Part shown: positions 34,089 to 47,683 of the stretch, piece after piece
How positions within the stretch are numbered: position 1 is the stretch's first letter
Layout of the letters: each line of letters starts with the position of its first letter
Assembly: GCA_003993805.1 (NCBI GenBank)
Contig: RSEF01000006.1
Span: forward strand, 31,414,453 to 31,478,452
DNA: 64,000 nt
Direction of reading: 5' to 3'
Source of the DNA: Himantopus leucocephalus
Taxonomy: Eukaryota > Chordata > Aves > Charadriiformes > Recurvirostridae
The notes under the pieces: generated by a model
Database searches by the model: none
The model's input: the letters and a program-made list of their open reading frames with translations, nothing else
Told to the model about the DNA's origin: nothing
Translations under genes and position numbers: made by a program

Positions 34089-37000
34089 GAAAAGAAAAAC
34101 ACTTTGTGATGCTGATCTTTTAGATAGAAGCTATGTAGAAATGAAGAAGTTGAAGACACATAAAAGTACAATTTGCAGATCTTGAGAGCGCTACTCAGAA
34201 TAAGTGGGGAGAAGTACTGCAGCACTCTGAGCTTTACCATTCTGCACTAGCTGTGGGAATTACTTTGTATATTGTAAATAACAGGGTTAACTGACTGCTT
34301 GTACTTACTTGTGATCAAATTCTGATTCCTTAGAAACTAAGCAGAAGTTTATTTTCTAATACTATTAATTACTTCAGCGGGTCTGTCTATAAGGCATTAG
34401 TAACTATGTGTAAGGTTGTCTGTATCTGCAGCTAGCTATTTGAAGCAATTAACAAGTTTAAATGCAACTGCTGTCACATGGGTGCCCATTTTATCTTGTT
34501 TATAAACTTGTTTGTGAAGAGCTTGGGTAGTTATATATGAAATATATATTCAGACAAACTCAGGGCTATCTGCTAAGTTTCCCAGCGCATTGGAATGAAA
34601 GATTTTTGCAGGAAAAGTATGGTTACTTTCAAAGGCAATTTCTAACACTGCTGTTGTTTACAGCAGACTTTTAAATTTGGTCAAGGAAAAAAACCCATGA
34701 ACTAAAGAAGTGCCATTTCTTTGTTCCCTGAATTCAGTCCAGTTTAGTGGAATCATAAACTGCAGAACATCACAGTTTTCTTTCATTTAGCTGCATTTCA
34801 TAGGAAAAATTGGCAGCAGGCCAAAATAATAACTGAACTCAAACATTTTTAAAGACTCAGGTTCACATAGCTGCCAGAGCAGCTGTAGCAGCACAGGCTG
34901 CACGGTGAAGTGTTTGAGCAGTGGGGAGGAAGGAGCAGGCACAGTCAAGGCTCTCTGCCCTACAGCCATACCTCTCCAGACCTGCCACCGAGCCTTATCA
35001 TTTTGCCCCGTCTGGAGGGTCATGAAAAGATAATTTGCACCCACGGGATTATTGTTGACAACACATATATTTCGTACTGAACGTGAAGTTGAAGAGCTGT
35101 GTGGTGCAGGTCCAGTATCAAGTATTGGGGCTTTGGGGAGAATGTTGCAGTTATGCTAGCAAACTTTTAAAACCTTTACTTTTAAAACAAACAGCAAAAG
35201 CCAGAAAAGAATGCTTTAGAGGTTGTTTTAAAAGGAAATCATTGAAACTGGAAAGCCAAGTTCTTGGAAGTAATGGTTTGCCAGATCTGGATGTGCAGCC
35301 ATTATTCAGTTCCCCTGGGTGAGCGCACTGTGATACAGCCTTCGGTAATGTCATATTGTCATGTTTCTGCAGAACACCTGCAACATTCATTGCATAGGTT
35401 GGTCATAAGAAAGGACAAAATTATGTTTGTACAAACAGCTGCAAGGTTTGAATGCTTGGTGTTGCCACTTCCATGTTTTAATGTATTCTTCTGAGTGTGG
35501 ATGCTGTTGGATGAGCACATACTTACAAGGGTGGAGGTATGTACGTGTGCACCTGTAATTGAGGAAATTAGGAGTTTTTTGTTGCTGCACAAAAGGAACT
35601 ATCAGTTTCTCAGAAGAAGGATGCTGTAGGGCCAGCTTAAACATTTTAGTGCTGTAGATGTATGATTTTAAGCCCTGGGTAAAAGCCGACTGAATATGTC
35701 ATAGAGATGATTTGTCTTTGGATGATAGCAGCATCTCTCATAAAGCACTCCACTCAATCTATGGAATGATATGAGTAGTGAATGTGGAGAATGCTCTTTT
35801 CCAGTAGCTTGAGGTGTACTTATATGAAGCTAGCTGGTGAGTGACATGGTAAATAAAATCCAGAGGAAAAATGATGTACAGTTAAAGATGTATTTTAGTG
35901 ACAGACAGTGCAGCAGCAGCAGCAAACAGAAATAGAGCCCTGCAGTAGGTACGCAAAAATAAGAAGAAACAAATGCCTTCTAGAACTCTAACGGTCCCTT
36001 GAATGTTTTATCTTTTAACCTAAATTAGACTAGGAAAGATCTATTTAACAGGAAAAAACCTGTTCTAGTTCATCTTTTACTAAGTCTTGTATATTCCCCT
36101 CAGTACCCACATTTATGAAATGTGTGTTAAGAAAAGGATTGTTCCATTTGGAGAAAAAAATGTTGTGCTCAAATTAACTGTGTGTAGGTCTGTATTGGTA
36201 CAACATTGTTTTACCATCCAGATAGTTTAAACCATATTTTTTCATATCCTTTCCCGACAGTAGATTTCTCAGCAAATGAAAAATCATCCAATCGTTTCTC
36301 TCTAATTATGTGTGTTTCTAAATACCTAATTATCATTGGGAACAAATTGCATGCTACAATGATAATAATATGGAAAACTGTTAATCTGTTAATACACTGC
36401 TTTTGAGTTTTGAGCAGTTGATGCAGCTGTTAAAACAGAATTTTTGCCACCTGGACATATCATTATCATTTTGTTGTAAAATTCAGAAGCAACAGATGAG
36501 AAGCCAGAGTACTGGACTTAGCTTTTTTAGGCACTCTGCATGTCAGGTAAACAAATGTATCTGTATGTCCTTCATAATCTGCTCTTTTCCATGCTTGAAT
36601 TACTTTGGCATTCTGAGAAGGTGAGTCTGGGGCAGCAATAAATATTAAAATATTAAATTTTCTTTCAGGGATATTTGTTTTGCATTATCCACATATATGT
36701 GGCAGCACAGGATAACACAGTAGATTCACGGAGTGTTCTTGCCAAATACAATCTGCATAGAAATTACGTGTTTCTGTAGAATACTTGATAATTGAGCTTA
36801 GGTGGATTAACTGTAATTAATGTGTAATGTGCACTTTGGCTCGAAAAGAGAAATTACCCGGTACTTACCTCATAATTATTTCAGCATGGACTGCACAGTT
36901 GTGTTTTGTGGTCACAGTAGTGCAGGCTGCTAAACATCCTGAGTTCCTATTAAAGTTCATTGGTGCTGAGTATTTCTGTAACCTCCCGGATGAAGTCCTG

Positions 37001-37795
37001 AATCCCCGGGGACTATACAGTGACTGTACGTAAAGCATAATTTACAGCTGATGCCTGCATACGAGTGTTACCACTGCTTCTTAATGATATCATCAAAAAT
37101 TTTCAGCTCAAGAATGTTCCTGATCACTACAGTTACAAAACTTTATCTCTAGTAAAACTTCCTTTTTTTTTTTGCTGAACTTTTGGATTTCCTTATACTC
37201 TTTTTTTTCATATCAATTCTTCAGGATAAAAGATTTTAAAGGAAACATGTATGAACTAGAATGATTTCAATGTTAGAGGTAAACACAGCTGTACACACAT
37301 TATCTATTTGTATTGATCTGAAAAAAGAAAAAGATGGACTGGTAATAAGTTGAGAGTTCAGTTCTAATTAGCAGTCATCGTGCTGCCACCTCTTTTATGT
37401 AATCAAATCAGCAAAATACTGACAATATGAAAGAGAGGTGCTTGAAGAAATCTAAGTTAGTGAGACCCATTAATAATCTGATCTCATAGGAATAGAGCTA
37501 AAATTTATGCTCTGTTTTACTTTCATGAAAAAGTTAATTAAACTAATCAGCACTTTAAGAATCACAAGAGAAATCCTGTCCCAAATTCTGCTCATCTGTA
37601 TACAGGCAGCCTTGAAAATGGGAATGAGGATATAACTATACCACGTCCCTTGCCAGAATCTGCAGGCAACTTGTGAGGATAGCTGTAAGCATTGTGAACT
37701 TCCCCAGTTGTGTCAGTCAGTCCCGATGGACTCAGATTCTGCATCCATGGAGTTTCAGAGATGTTCTAGGATTCATCATTTGAAGCATCCAGAGA

Positions 37796-38035
37796 CACAG
37801 AATCACACAATGGTCAGGGTTGGAAGGGACCTCTGGANNNNNNNNNNNNNNNNNNNNNNNNNNNNNNNNNNNNNNNNNNNNNNNNNNNNNNNNNNNNNNN
37901 NNNNNNNNNNNNNNNNNNNNNNNNNNNNNNNNNNNNNAGGGCACATTGCTGGCTTATGGTCATCCTGTTGTCCACCAGGAGTCCTAGGTCCCTTTCCACA
38001 GAGCTGCTCTCCAGGCGGTCAGCCCCTGGTGTTTT
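37796..38035 (-). mobile_element. CR1 LINE interrupted by an assembly gap
   Basis: Left of the gap the + strand shows a CR1 3' tail in reverse (CACAGAATCACACAATGG, then GGTTGGAAGGGACCTCTGGA). Right of the gap the minus strand encodes ERDLGLLVDNRMTISQQCA, which matches the segment after the catalytic motif in CR1 ORF2. The two parts have the same orientation and order as a single element. In the family they are separated by several hundred bases, so the gap probably hides CR1 sequence longer than its nominal 100 N. The 5' boundary is uncertain. Confidence 0.88.
37838..37937. other. Assembly gap, 100 N
   Basis: Exactly 100 uncalled bases, the conventional placeholder for a gap of unknown size. 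It lies inside a CR1 element. Confidence 0.98.
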
Positions 38036-38865
38036 GTTTCTTTGCTCTTCTGGGATCTGCTCACAATGACTTTTTAATCTTTATGTTGTCGCCCCCTGCC
38101 CCGACATAGTTGACGGGATGGCCATGTGTGTTCCTTGCACTTGTGTGAGAATCTAGGCAGAAGAGCCTGAGGAGCTAAGCTTGGAATCCAGCCTGGCCAG
38201 GGGTGCACAAAACCAATGCATGAGTTGGTGAGCAAGGCAGCTGAGAGAGCAGTATTCCAGGCAAGACTGGGAGAGACAGGAGGAGGAAAAAAAAGGATGT
38301 ATTTTAAAACTGCCACAAGAGGTAGCTCAAATTAAAGGTCCCAGACTTTGCACAGAGCAGCTGAGGAGCACTTGCGCATGCTGTTCCTTCATCTCTTCTG
38401 TGAACAAGGTATGGGCCAAGGCACGGTAACACACACCAGAATGCAGCAATGCCTTAAACCAGTGGAGGTTTGAGCGAACATCTCCTAACATCCAAGTTGG
38501 CTTCAAGGGAGCTGGTTTCAAGCTGCAACTTTTTCTGGTAAGATAGAGAAAGGGAGATTCTGAGGCTGCTTACTTTAGAAGAGCCGAGGCATGGGAAGCA
38601 GAGCCCCGATACCTAAAGAGTGCAATGCAACAACTTGACAAGTTTTAATCAGAGGGGAGATTATTTAGCTAAAAGCCACAACTGTCAGCTAGATGGAAGA
38701 GCAAGAGGAACATGAAGGCTGTTTTGCAGTGATGACCAAATGGACCAGTATTGCTGGGTAATTTAGTTTTGGTGGAATCTGATTCCTCCATGTTGTGGTG
38801 TCTGCGAGGCAGCGTCCATATCTGGTGCTCCAGCTGGGCTATTTGTGAGAATGTTTGCTTGTTTG
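38036..38865. other. Intronic sequence, nothing recognised
   Basis: Slightly more GC-rich than average. No exon, RNA gene or repeat that I can name, although it sits between two repeats and could contain degraded flanks of either. Confidence 0.4.
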
Positions 38866-39380
38866 TATTATTCTAGTGCTGGGAAGCCCTAATCACGGGT
38901 CAAGCCTGCATTGTTTTAGGCACGAAATGAACTCAGAACAAAAAAGGCAGTTCCTCTGCCATAGAGCTTATAATCCAAGTATGAAACATGAGACAACAGA
39001 TGGGGATAGACAGACGGGGGAGCATAAGGAAGCAATGTGACAGTACTGGTCAGCCAAAAAATCAGTGTTCAAAGGAAAGCAGCAGGCCAGCTATGAGTTT
39101 TCTATAAGCAACGTATCAAAGACAGGATCTGAAATGAGATAATTAAGACGGCTTTGCGGATGACTGCAGGGAACTCCTTCTAAGAATGAGGCAGTTTGAT
39201 GGGGAAGGGCTTTGGCAGTAAGGCAAATCATCTTGGGTTTTAGGGCTTAGAAAGTAGAAAACCAGTAGACAGCACACAGAAAGTGGCCATATCACCAAAA
39301 TTTTTAGATAAGTACACGTTTTTTGCTGCAGCATTCTGCAAAAATGGAGTGTGCTAAAGCTGCATGACTTGCATCCACTT
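38866..39380 (+). repeat. Ancient interspersed amniote repeat (family not named)
   Basis: I recognise this block from a dispersed repeat abundant in turtle and other reptile DNA. Landmarks are GGAAGCCCTAATCACGGGTC near 38882, AGAGCTTATAATCCAAGTAT near 38963, GACAACAGATGGGGATAGAC near 38992, CAGACGGGGGAGCATAAGGA near 39011, CGGCTTTGCGGATGACTGCA near 39150, and GCTGCAGCATTCTGCAAAAA near 39325. The order of landmarks matches that family over about 500 bases. No protein is encoded in the matching parts. The family name, and whether it is a DNA transposon or a SINE-like unit, I cannot state. Confidence 0.6.
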
Positions 39381-41681
39381 TGTAAGTGTGGAGCCACTCT
39401 CTGCAGAATGCTCCTCACCCTCACTGAAGGATTTCTCCCCCATCATATCAGCAAACACTTCTTGGCCATGGAGGGTTTGATGAGATTCACTTTTGAGTGC
39501 ATAAAATCCTTTGTTTGGCCAAGGAGGTTACAAAATACTTCTGTACTCCCAGAATTCAAAGGCTACTGGAACAAAAGCCTGGATTTGGAAGTCAAATAAA
39601 TTTATTTTCTCAAGCAGAACAGGAAAACGATCACAAGACCATGTTTGATCGTACTGGACAGTTGGTAAACAACTTGACAGCAATTTCATCATACGGTTAC
39701 ATTAGCTATTATTTTATATGCCAGTTGTATTTGGCAAATTACAATTTCTCTTTGAAAATGATCTTTGGAAAATAACACATGACACTTTAAAGAGCCATGA
39801 TCCATATATGCAAACCAATAAATGCAAGATAACTACATACAGCTAGATGACGTTAACTGAGTTAAAAGAGCCTTTACTCTGAGATCTTTCACTTTAGTAT
39901 TTCTGTATCCCATTGCTATATTAATATAAGTTCTCTGTATTTAAAATGACAATCGCTTGCAAAAATATATGATAAGCTTTATGTTTGCTTTCAATTTCCA
40001 TGTTGTACATAGGGAAGATAAGAGCACTGAGTATCTCTTAACAAAATGAAATTCCTCCATATGGCACCCTTCTCCCATTAAGATGTATAATATGAACCCA
40101 AAAAGCATCTTTTAAAATAGTTTTATAGCTGAAATGGGATTTTAGTTTAGCTTAATTTGTGAATCGCCTGAAGCAAGAATTAGCTTTAATGCTGTCTGTA
40201 TAAGGCTGCTCTCACAGCTGTTCTTAACCAATTCTATATCAAAATAACCAGGCGCTGTCTCACTTCTATTCATCTAGAAGTCAGGTTTCTAATCTAAGTT
40301 AATCTAAGTTTCCTCGATAGTCAACAGAAGTAATGAAGCACTTAGAGAGGGCGTCTTGTCCTATTCTATTATATGTGCTCAAAATAAAATTGTCTTTTAA
40401 ATCTCACTCTTGAGGTGGCCTGTTCCTCTGATGTCTACAGAGGGAGCCTAGGTGATTAGCTTAGTCTAGTCACCTCTCTCTAGGCAGCTGAAGGTGGATG
40501 AGATTAAAAATAACTTTTGAAACTGAGCTGAATTGTCTTTTATTTCAGCCTGTCAAATGTGGTAAGATGATGCAGCTAGCAGACATATCTTCGATCAGCA
40601 TGTATGGGAAGAATTTAAGGAGAGCCTGTGTAGTATTAGAGCCTGGCCTGTGTTAGTTCACCTGGTTGTCACACAGCTAAAATGATGGCCAGGCTTATAG
40701 TGACTTCTAATTTCAACAGTAAATCACCTTAAGAAGCTGTAACGTTTGAGGTGATGTACGAACAGTGTCATAGATTGAGTGCTGTGTAAATAATAATATT
40801 GTACACTGATTCCTACATTATGAAGAGGCTTAACTTAAAAGAGCACTGTGTTTTTGCATGACTGGGCTGTTCTGGTATCAACCTCTTTACCTCAGCTGTG
40901 AGGTCCTCACCTATCTGTGCACTCCGGGCACTCTTCTGGCACCTCAGTGTGGCAGCATCTATTATGCTACAAACATCTGATCTGTTGAATGTAAATTGGA
41001 AGCTTGCAAGAACGTTTCATCAGCTGTAACATACTTAATTCTTAGAGCTATTTACCAAATGCAGACACATTTGATTGAGTGCAGGGACCATGATTCCGTC
41101 TTACCTGCTCCCATCCTTCACCTCTTTTACTACTTTCTCTGTCAAAAGTTGTGGTAGCCCTGCTGTTTGAAGGACTTTTGTGTAGTTCTCAGAGCCTCTA
41201 AAATAAGCCTTTCTCATAAATCGTATTTTTAAAAGCGCTGCTCCAAGTGAGTTGACGTTTTTTCAAAAGTGAGATAAAAGTTTACGTGCTTGGAAATGAT
41301 GTCTCTAAGAAGTATGCACTTTATATTTTATTCATTTTGATAGCTTATGTTATGATACATTTGATAGATCCTGAAAGACACTGTCAGTTTTAAAGATACA
41401 GCCAATAAACTTTTGTTACTGGTGAAAATGAGTCCCATAATGATCAGATGCCTCTGTCTATGCAAAGAGATTGTATCAACCTTATGACAGTTTTTATTTT
41501 GACATATTTTTGTTGCACAGTTTTGACCAGTGTTACATAATGTACTCCGGAAAAGGAATATTTGACAAACAATGAAAAGAAAGTAAAAAAGTAAAATTAA
41601 AAAAATAACACTTTTTCAACTGAGGAGCACAAATTCTCTGAGATGATAATCCTTAAAGAAAACAGGTGCAAGACAGTAATG

Positions 41682-41706
41682 ATATATATATGTGTGTGTG
41701 TGTATA
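41682..41706. repeat. (TA)n(TG)n microsatellite
   Basis: About five TA units followed by six TG units, ending TATACGTA. Likely length-variable. Confidence 0.9.
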
Positions 41707-44700
41707 CGTAGTTCAATACCTAGATACTGAAAGTAACATTAGGACTTTAGTGGTTTGCTAGCTAGGCAGAGAGAGAACCAGAACCCCGGCTAGCAAAATT
41801 TGGGATTACCTATTGCCTGTGGTAGAGAGTATCCATTAATACCTGCTGAAGATATGACCCATAGCTCTTCTGAAGGCTTCAACATTATCTTTTATAATAA
41901 AATATGTTGTAGAATATTTTTTTTTTACTCATAGTGGAAGAAATTTCAAGGGCAGTGTGGAAATTCAACGAGGTGAAAATATAAATTAATCAGTAAGGCT
42001 ATTTAAAAGAACATTTCTCACAAAAAAAGCTCAATGAGATAGGTTTTTCTGCTAGAAAATTTGAAATGCGATTACCAGGTGGGAAAGTTTAAACAGATAC
42101 ATTAGTCTCTGGCATCCTTCAGCCAGTTTGACTGGTGGATTACAAGGGGAGAGCAAGACCAACAGGGAAGTATTGTGCATGTACTGAGGTGCAGTACAAG
42201 CGAGAATGCAGTGTAGAGATAAGACTACTTAAAATCTCGCCAAGCGGTTCCTGTGTTTTTGCTCTATTTACACTAACTGATTCAGCAGTCACAGCACGGA
42301 AGGATTTTTCTTTGTCTTGCAAAGGACTGATAGTTCTAAAACTTCCTAAGAGTAACACTGTGATTTTTACTGAAGCAGGAACCTCCTCACTGCTGTGTTG
42401 AGCTTTTGCAGGCAGTGAGAATACAAGCAGTTGTTGCTGTACTTGTTTCACAGAATAATATAAAGCAGTTCTTTGCAGGCATATTTTTAAACTGAGAAGA
42501 GATTTGAGTGTTTTATAGCTGTAAAAATGTTTGCAATTCTGCCAGAGCATGTCTACATCTGCGGTGTCTCTCTCCAACATCTCCTTTCCACGTTCATTCT
42601 GTATCACAAATATCTCCTTTCCCCTCCTACCAAATGTCAGAAGACATTTACTATGACTGTATCCACTCAAAAATAAAGATAATACCAAATTTGAGCTACT
42701 TGGCTGGAGATATAATTTAATTACCTTTAACAGTCATTTTATTGAATACATTTTCCCTGCTAAAGTATTTGATTTTTAACACCTTTTGCAGGTGACTCAT
42801 GCTCAAAGAAAACTTTAAGACCAACCCAGCGGAAGGTTGCTGCCATGTAGATAAGAATTATTGCATTTATTTTTTCTTGAGACAATGGACAATGTAGCAT
42901 GATGAATTTATGGTCTGCCACAGCATGCAGTCAAGAAGCATCTCACTTTGGTTTTGAAATGAACCATCTGTGGATCTGTGAGTTTAAGGTAGGCAGTCAT
43001 GGGAACCTTGTCCTCTGCAAGGACCTCCTGCTGGAAGACCTGCCTCGGTGCAGTCCTGCAACGGGAGGGACCTCACTGAGCTCCACTCAGAGCCTCCATG
43101 GGCAGATGCCATTTCTGAACGACCTAAGGTTTGCTCTCCCTACTAGTGCCCCAATATTAAGGTATCTCCTAGGCAATTCATGAATTTCCTGTTTGCATTT
43201 ATATATATCCATTAACAATATACTATGATAGAACCCTGTTATGTGTAGAGACATCACCACTTTTCCTTCTGTTTTGTTCTGATGTCCTTTTGCAGTGATT
43301 TATATTTCTAGTTCATTTACACTCTGAAATAAAGTGTGGGAAAACAGTACACATGAAATTATCTTAATGCTAAAAGCTGAAGGGTTTATAGTTGGTAAAC
43401 CTAAGTATACTGTATAATTAGAACAATTATTTCATCAAATGACGCTTTTTAAAATTGTTTTGCAATTAGTGCCATTGAAATAGTTCTATTATTTTACATG
43501 CATTTAATTTCTGTTTTAGTCTCTCCAAAGCACATTTTTCATAGAAGGCAAAACAATTTAACATCTATAATTATAGTTTAAACAATTAGGGGTATGCATG
43601 ATCAGATTAAAAGCCTAAAGTAAACCTTACCATACTGGGACCGAAGCACAGGAGAATATATTGCGTCGGATAACTCTGTTTAAGGTTATGAACATATGGG
43701 TATGCTTATAATATTTTCCAGTTTCAGTGATATGGTATCACTGTATATTCCCAGAATTGAAAAAAGAATTTCCCACGGCTGACAAGTGCCTTACAAGTGC
43801 TTGCTGGATAGCACAGGGCTGTGTTATATATTGTGGCGGTAATGGATCCCTTGTTATGGGTATGTTTGTAATATTGATTTCTCTTCAGTCAGATTTTTAT
43901 AAAGAGCTTCACATCCTTGTCGTGCATGGCTGGTCTAGATACTCCAGGTATTAGCCTCAGTTTGTAAAAGAGATTTGCAAAAATAGTGGTTTTGTGTGCA
44001 CAGTTGCATCAAAGAAATATTCAAATATTTTTGTGGAAGACAACTGTAGGGAAGGAAAAAAATCATGTTAATCTCCTATAAGTGTTATGAGATGCTTTCA
44101 TTAAGGGATAGATATTTCCCCCACTGACACGATAGGTCTCTGTAAGGTGCTGATAAAGATGCCTGTGTAAAAGTTTAAGCATGCATTGACTTGATGGTAA
44201 GCATTTGTGTACATATCTCCGGGAACAGATTAACAATATTGGAAATATTTCTTAAATCAAGAGAACAAAGTCCGACAGATCAGAAATCCATGCAGGCCTT
44301 GTCCTTCCATTCAGCTCTGAACCACCCACTTCTCTTTCCCTTTTTGATCTGGCAGGTTGGGGCAGGGGGGGGACTGTTGTTCTTGGACAGCAACAATTCC
44401 CCTCAAAGTTCCCTTTTCAAGAGGAGGAATTGGAGTTCATTGGCTGGTGGCTCCACGGGGTGCTGAGTCCAGCACTGAGGTTCTCTGTATCTCTATCTCA
44501 CGCCTCCAAGGGAAGGCAAGGAACAGGGTTGAGTCCAGACAGCGGAGAGCTGTGCACCAAAGTCCAGCAATCCTTTTGTACTGGAGACAGCAGAACCACA
44601 AAGAGGAGGCCTTGTCCATCATTAATTAACCATTCACTGAAAAACTTCAAAATGTAATCAGGAGAGATTAGTCATGCAGAAAATGCCTAAAACTTAATTT

Positions 44701-44852
44701 TGTTATTGCAGTAAGAACCACAGTGTATGACGATATGTTCACTGTCTGGTTCCTGTGCAGGGTTTGTACGCTCCTGGCATGGAGCGCAGGGCTTTTTTTA
44801 ATGGCAGATCACTGGATAAGCATAAGGTAACTCTGAAGGGCTACAGTCCTAC

Positions 44853-44869
44853 TTTTTTTTTTTTTTTTT
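44853..44869. repeat. 17-base T homopolymer
   Basis: An uninterrupted T run followed by CTTTTACTTTTTTCTTTT, so the T-rich patch extends to about 44888. It could be the tail of a minus-strand retrocopy, but no matching body is recognised. Confidence 0.9.
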
Positions 44870-45764
44870 CTTTTACTTTTTTCTTTTAAACAAGAATTAC
44901 AACTTCTTTTTGATATCTTTTGATGCCCATAAGCTTTTGTTCATAATTCCCCAAATCTAGGAAGGCCTTTCTGTAGATAATACATTTTCTGCTTTGTTTT
45001 GTCCTGTCTTTTGTTCATACTTAAGTTTTAACCCTTGTGTTTGTCCCTATTAATGGACAGGTTCATCAGGCCTAATTACATACAGCTTTTAGCATATCAC
45101 AAGGAGTATTAGAAAACATAGTTGCAGTGTGAACACACAACTGAGTGTCTTCAGAGTTTTTGTGGCTGAAATGCGAGTAGATGGTACAATAGATTTGATG
45201 GATTCAATAACAATTCCCTTTGACAGCTATTTTTGGCAGGTATTTATTTTTATTGTTCCTTCCTTGAATTTCTTTTATAGCAGTCCCATCTAATCCAAAG
45301 CTTTTGCATAACCTGAGCATAATAGTTTGTGTTAATTTGATCATTTATGTTTCTTTCTTAAAGCTTCTGTCAAAGAGCAATTCAGCCCACCTACAACCTT
45401 GATTCCTCTTTGACCATGCCCCACCAGATTTGGATGTCTCTGCTAGGCGCCTAAAGGCAGATGGGATGAATTTGAGACCTTTGTCCCCATTACCAAGACC
45501 CAATCTACCTTGGTCTGATGGATTCCTCTAATTTAAGCAGTCCGTTCCCACACATGTAATGTACCTCTCTCAATCTTCACTTCTTAATGTTTTCCCTCAC
45601 TTTCACGCTTCCGTCTCGGCAATTTCTCTCATTTCAGAATATTCCCCAGTTGCCCCATGCCCAGCTTAGCTCTATCACTGTGCCTTTCTTCCCTGCACTA
45701 TTACCTTCATCTATCCCTGCCCTATCCTTCCTGCTGTGCCCATTTCATCTCTGTTCCCTTGAAC

Positions 45765-45840
45765 GTTCTGTTTATCACTTTGGGATAAAGCATATTCTTC
45801 CTGTGTTTTTAAAGCACCGTACAAATTGATATATCTGTAT
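45765..45840. repeat. Possible end of an old interspersed repeat
   Basis: The stretch with CTTTGGGATAAAG, TCTTCCTGTG and AAAGCACCGTACAAATTGAT resembles the ends of old reptile/bird repeats that finish in a GTAAAGCACC-TACAAAT motif. The C/T-rich 180 bases before it may belong to the same unit. Based on recollection only. Confidence 0.3.
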
Positions 45841-47683
45841 ATATTTTCATAATTATAACATTGCAATTTCAAATAATACTATGCCTAGTTCTCCTATTGT
45901 GTTAATCATTTTACCCAAGATTCTTATTTCTAGTTAACTAAAGCTGTAGAGCAGTATGTTGGTCAGAAAGCTTTATACTATAATTGAGTAACAACTTATT
46001 ATTTTCTTCTGATGTGCTCAGTGAACTGGTTTTGCAGATCTTTCAGCTCAATTCATTATGATCAAATGGAGAAGCATTTGTTTCAATAAGATTTTAATCT
46101 CTAGGACTATCTTTTGCATCAGTGACTTTTCATTGTTAATTGCTTTCTTGTCCCCCATTAAAGTGTTCTTGCAACTGCTTCATCCAAACTAAGCTCCTTG
46201 TCTACACACACAATTTGAAAAGACTCTTTTCTACTTTTTTTGGTAATATAATCAGTGTTGCCCTCTTAATCCAGCAGTATGTTTTTGTGCGTTTTCCTCC
46301 CTTGATGCCGACAAAAACTGTATAGAATCACCTCTCAAAGGAATTTTAGAAATGTCCTGAATTCCCCCCAGATACATCAGGATATAAAAAAATAGCTTTC
46401 TTATTTCATAGCACCAATTAAGAATGCCAGGGCTCCTAGTCTGTGCTTGATGTTTCCGAGTGAATTGCCATTAATATTAATGGTTTAAAAGGATATGCAC
46501 TGACTGGAGCACACCCCTAACATCTGATAGCCATCCTACTGAAAATGATTTTTATTATAACTTCTTCCGAACCTGCTGCTGCTTTAAACCCCATAAATGG
46601 CATGGGAAGCATGGACTTCAAACAACAATTTTAAATTTGCCCCCCATTTTTACATGTTGAAATAACAGAATCAGGGGATGAGTTCAAGAGGTTCTCTCCC
46701 TTTTCAAAAATCAATCGGTTGTGAATTTATTATTTTAACACAGCTGACAGAGAATATACAGAAGGAATTCAGTAATGAAAAGCATTTGGGGGTTTTGACA
46801 GGTCTTGGCTGAAATGAAGTCCTTTGAGACCAGCATTTGGAGGCAGAGGTGAAAGTAGAAATTGGTTTACCTGAAGTTCTCTGTATACGGAGTCTAAATT
46901 TTCAAGGGAGACGGCCTGCCAGTGTCAGGGCTTATCTTTTGACACATCCAGCCTGAAATCTATCAAAATCTGGAAACTTCTTGACTTTTCATTGTAACTT
47001 CTGTATGTGTAAGTTTTCTACACAAAACTTTGTTTGCACATGTCCTAGAAGTTTCCCAGAAATTTTGTGCTAATGTTACAATCTGTTCAAAAACTACAAA
47101 ACCTTCTTTACATAGGTATTCTATGCTTCACTCTAAGCATAAACGATTTTTAAATAAAACTCATTTACTCATTTTGATATTAAAATTAACTGTACAAGTA
47201 ATTGAATTTTGCAACTTATTCATTTACTACTTTTCGCAATAATTTAGTCCAGTTCTCTCTGGAAAAAAAAAGTTGATTAATGCAGTCTTATTGCTCCATA
47301 GATCTATGTAGTATTTATATTGATGTTTTTTAATGTAAAATAGTATTTTTTCACTTGTGTTAGAACTGCAAGGCCAATGTAGATAGGCAGGAGTGAGGTA
47401 CATTGTGTTCTTTCTTGTACATCATTAATATAGCTATTTACAAAGGTCTGCTCAGTAGTAGCTGTGTAACAGGATGTCAGAAATACAATTTGAAGCCTCT
47501 GAACTACACAGTGTAAGTGAGAGCTGATAGTGATTTGCAGAACTTTTATTGCCTAGTAGGTTATTACATGAAAGAAAAGTCCAGCTATATTTTCACGTTC
47601 AGCCTGACTTTAAGAGGCTGTGGGTTAAGGAGGTCTGTGAATATGTTTCTTTTAACATGAAAATTTAAACAGAGTGAAAAGTT
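45841..47683. other. Intronic sequence, nothing recognised
   Basis: AT-rich sequence without a recognisable exon, RNA gene or repeat. Open frames are short and featureless. Confidence 0.45.

Larger units (their letters stand above)
28951..37795. other. Intronic sequence with small repeats and hairpins
   Basis: No exon, RNA gene or transposon recognised. Local structures are a tandem repeat at 30088-30126, an A-run at 32007-32018 and the overlapping inverted repeats at 34034-34088. The 134-codon minus-strand frame at 33836-34240 has no domain and overlaps another frame on the + strand; I treat both as chance. Confidence 0.4.
39381..45764. other. Intronic sequence with microsatellites and one long chance frame
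   Basis: No exon or RNA gene recognised. Simple repeats lie at 41682-41706 and 44853-44869, and a G-run (GGGGCAGGGGGGGG) near 44358. The longest open frame of the whole window (182 codons, minus strand, 42140-42688) lies here. It shows no domain, signal peptide or family resemblance that I recognise. Confidence 0.4.

Noticed and set aside
33836..34240. 134-codon minus-strand open frame as a gene
   Set aside because: Overlaps another featureless frame on the + strand and shows no family resemblance.
37708..38109. Open frame running through the N gap
   Set aside because: It exists only because uncalled bases do not produce stops. The flanks are a minus-strand CR1.
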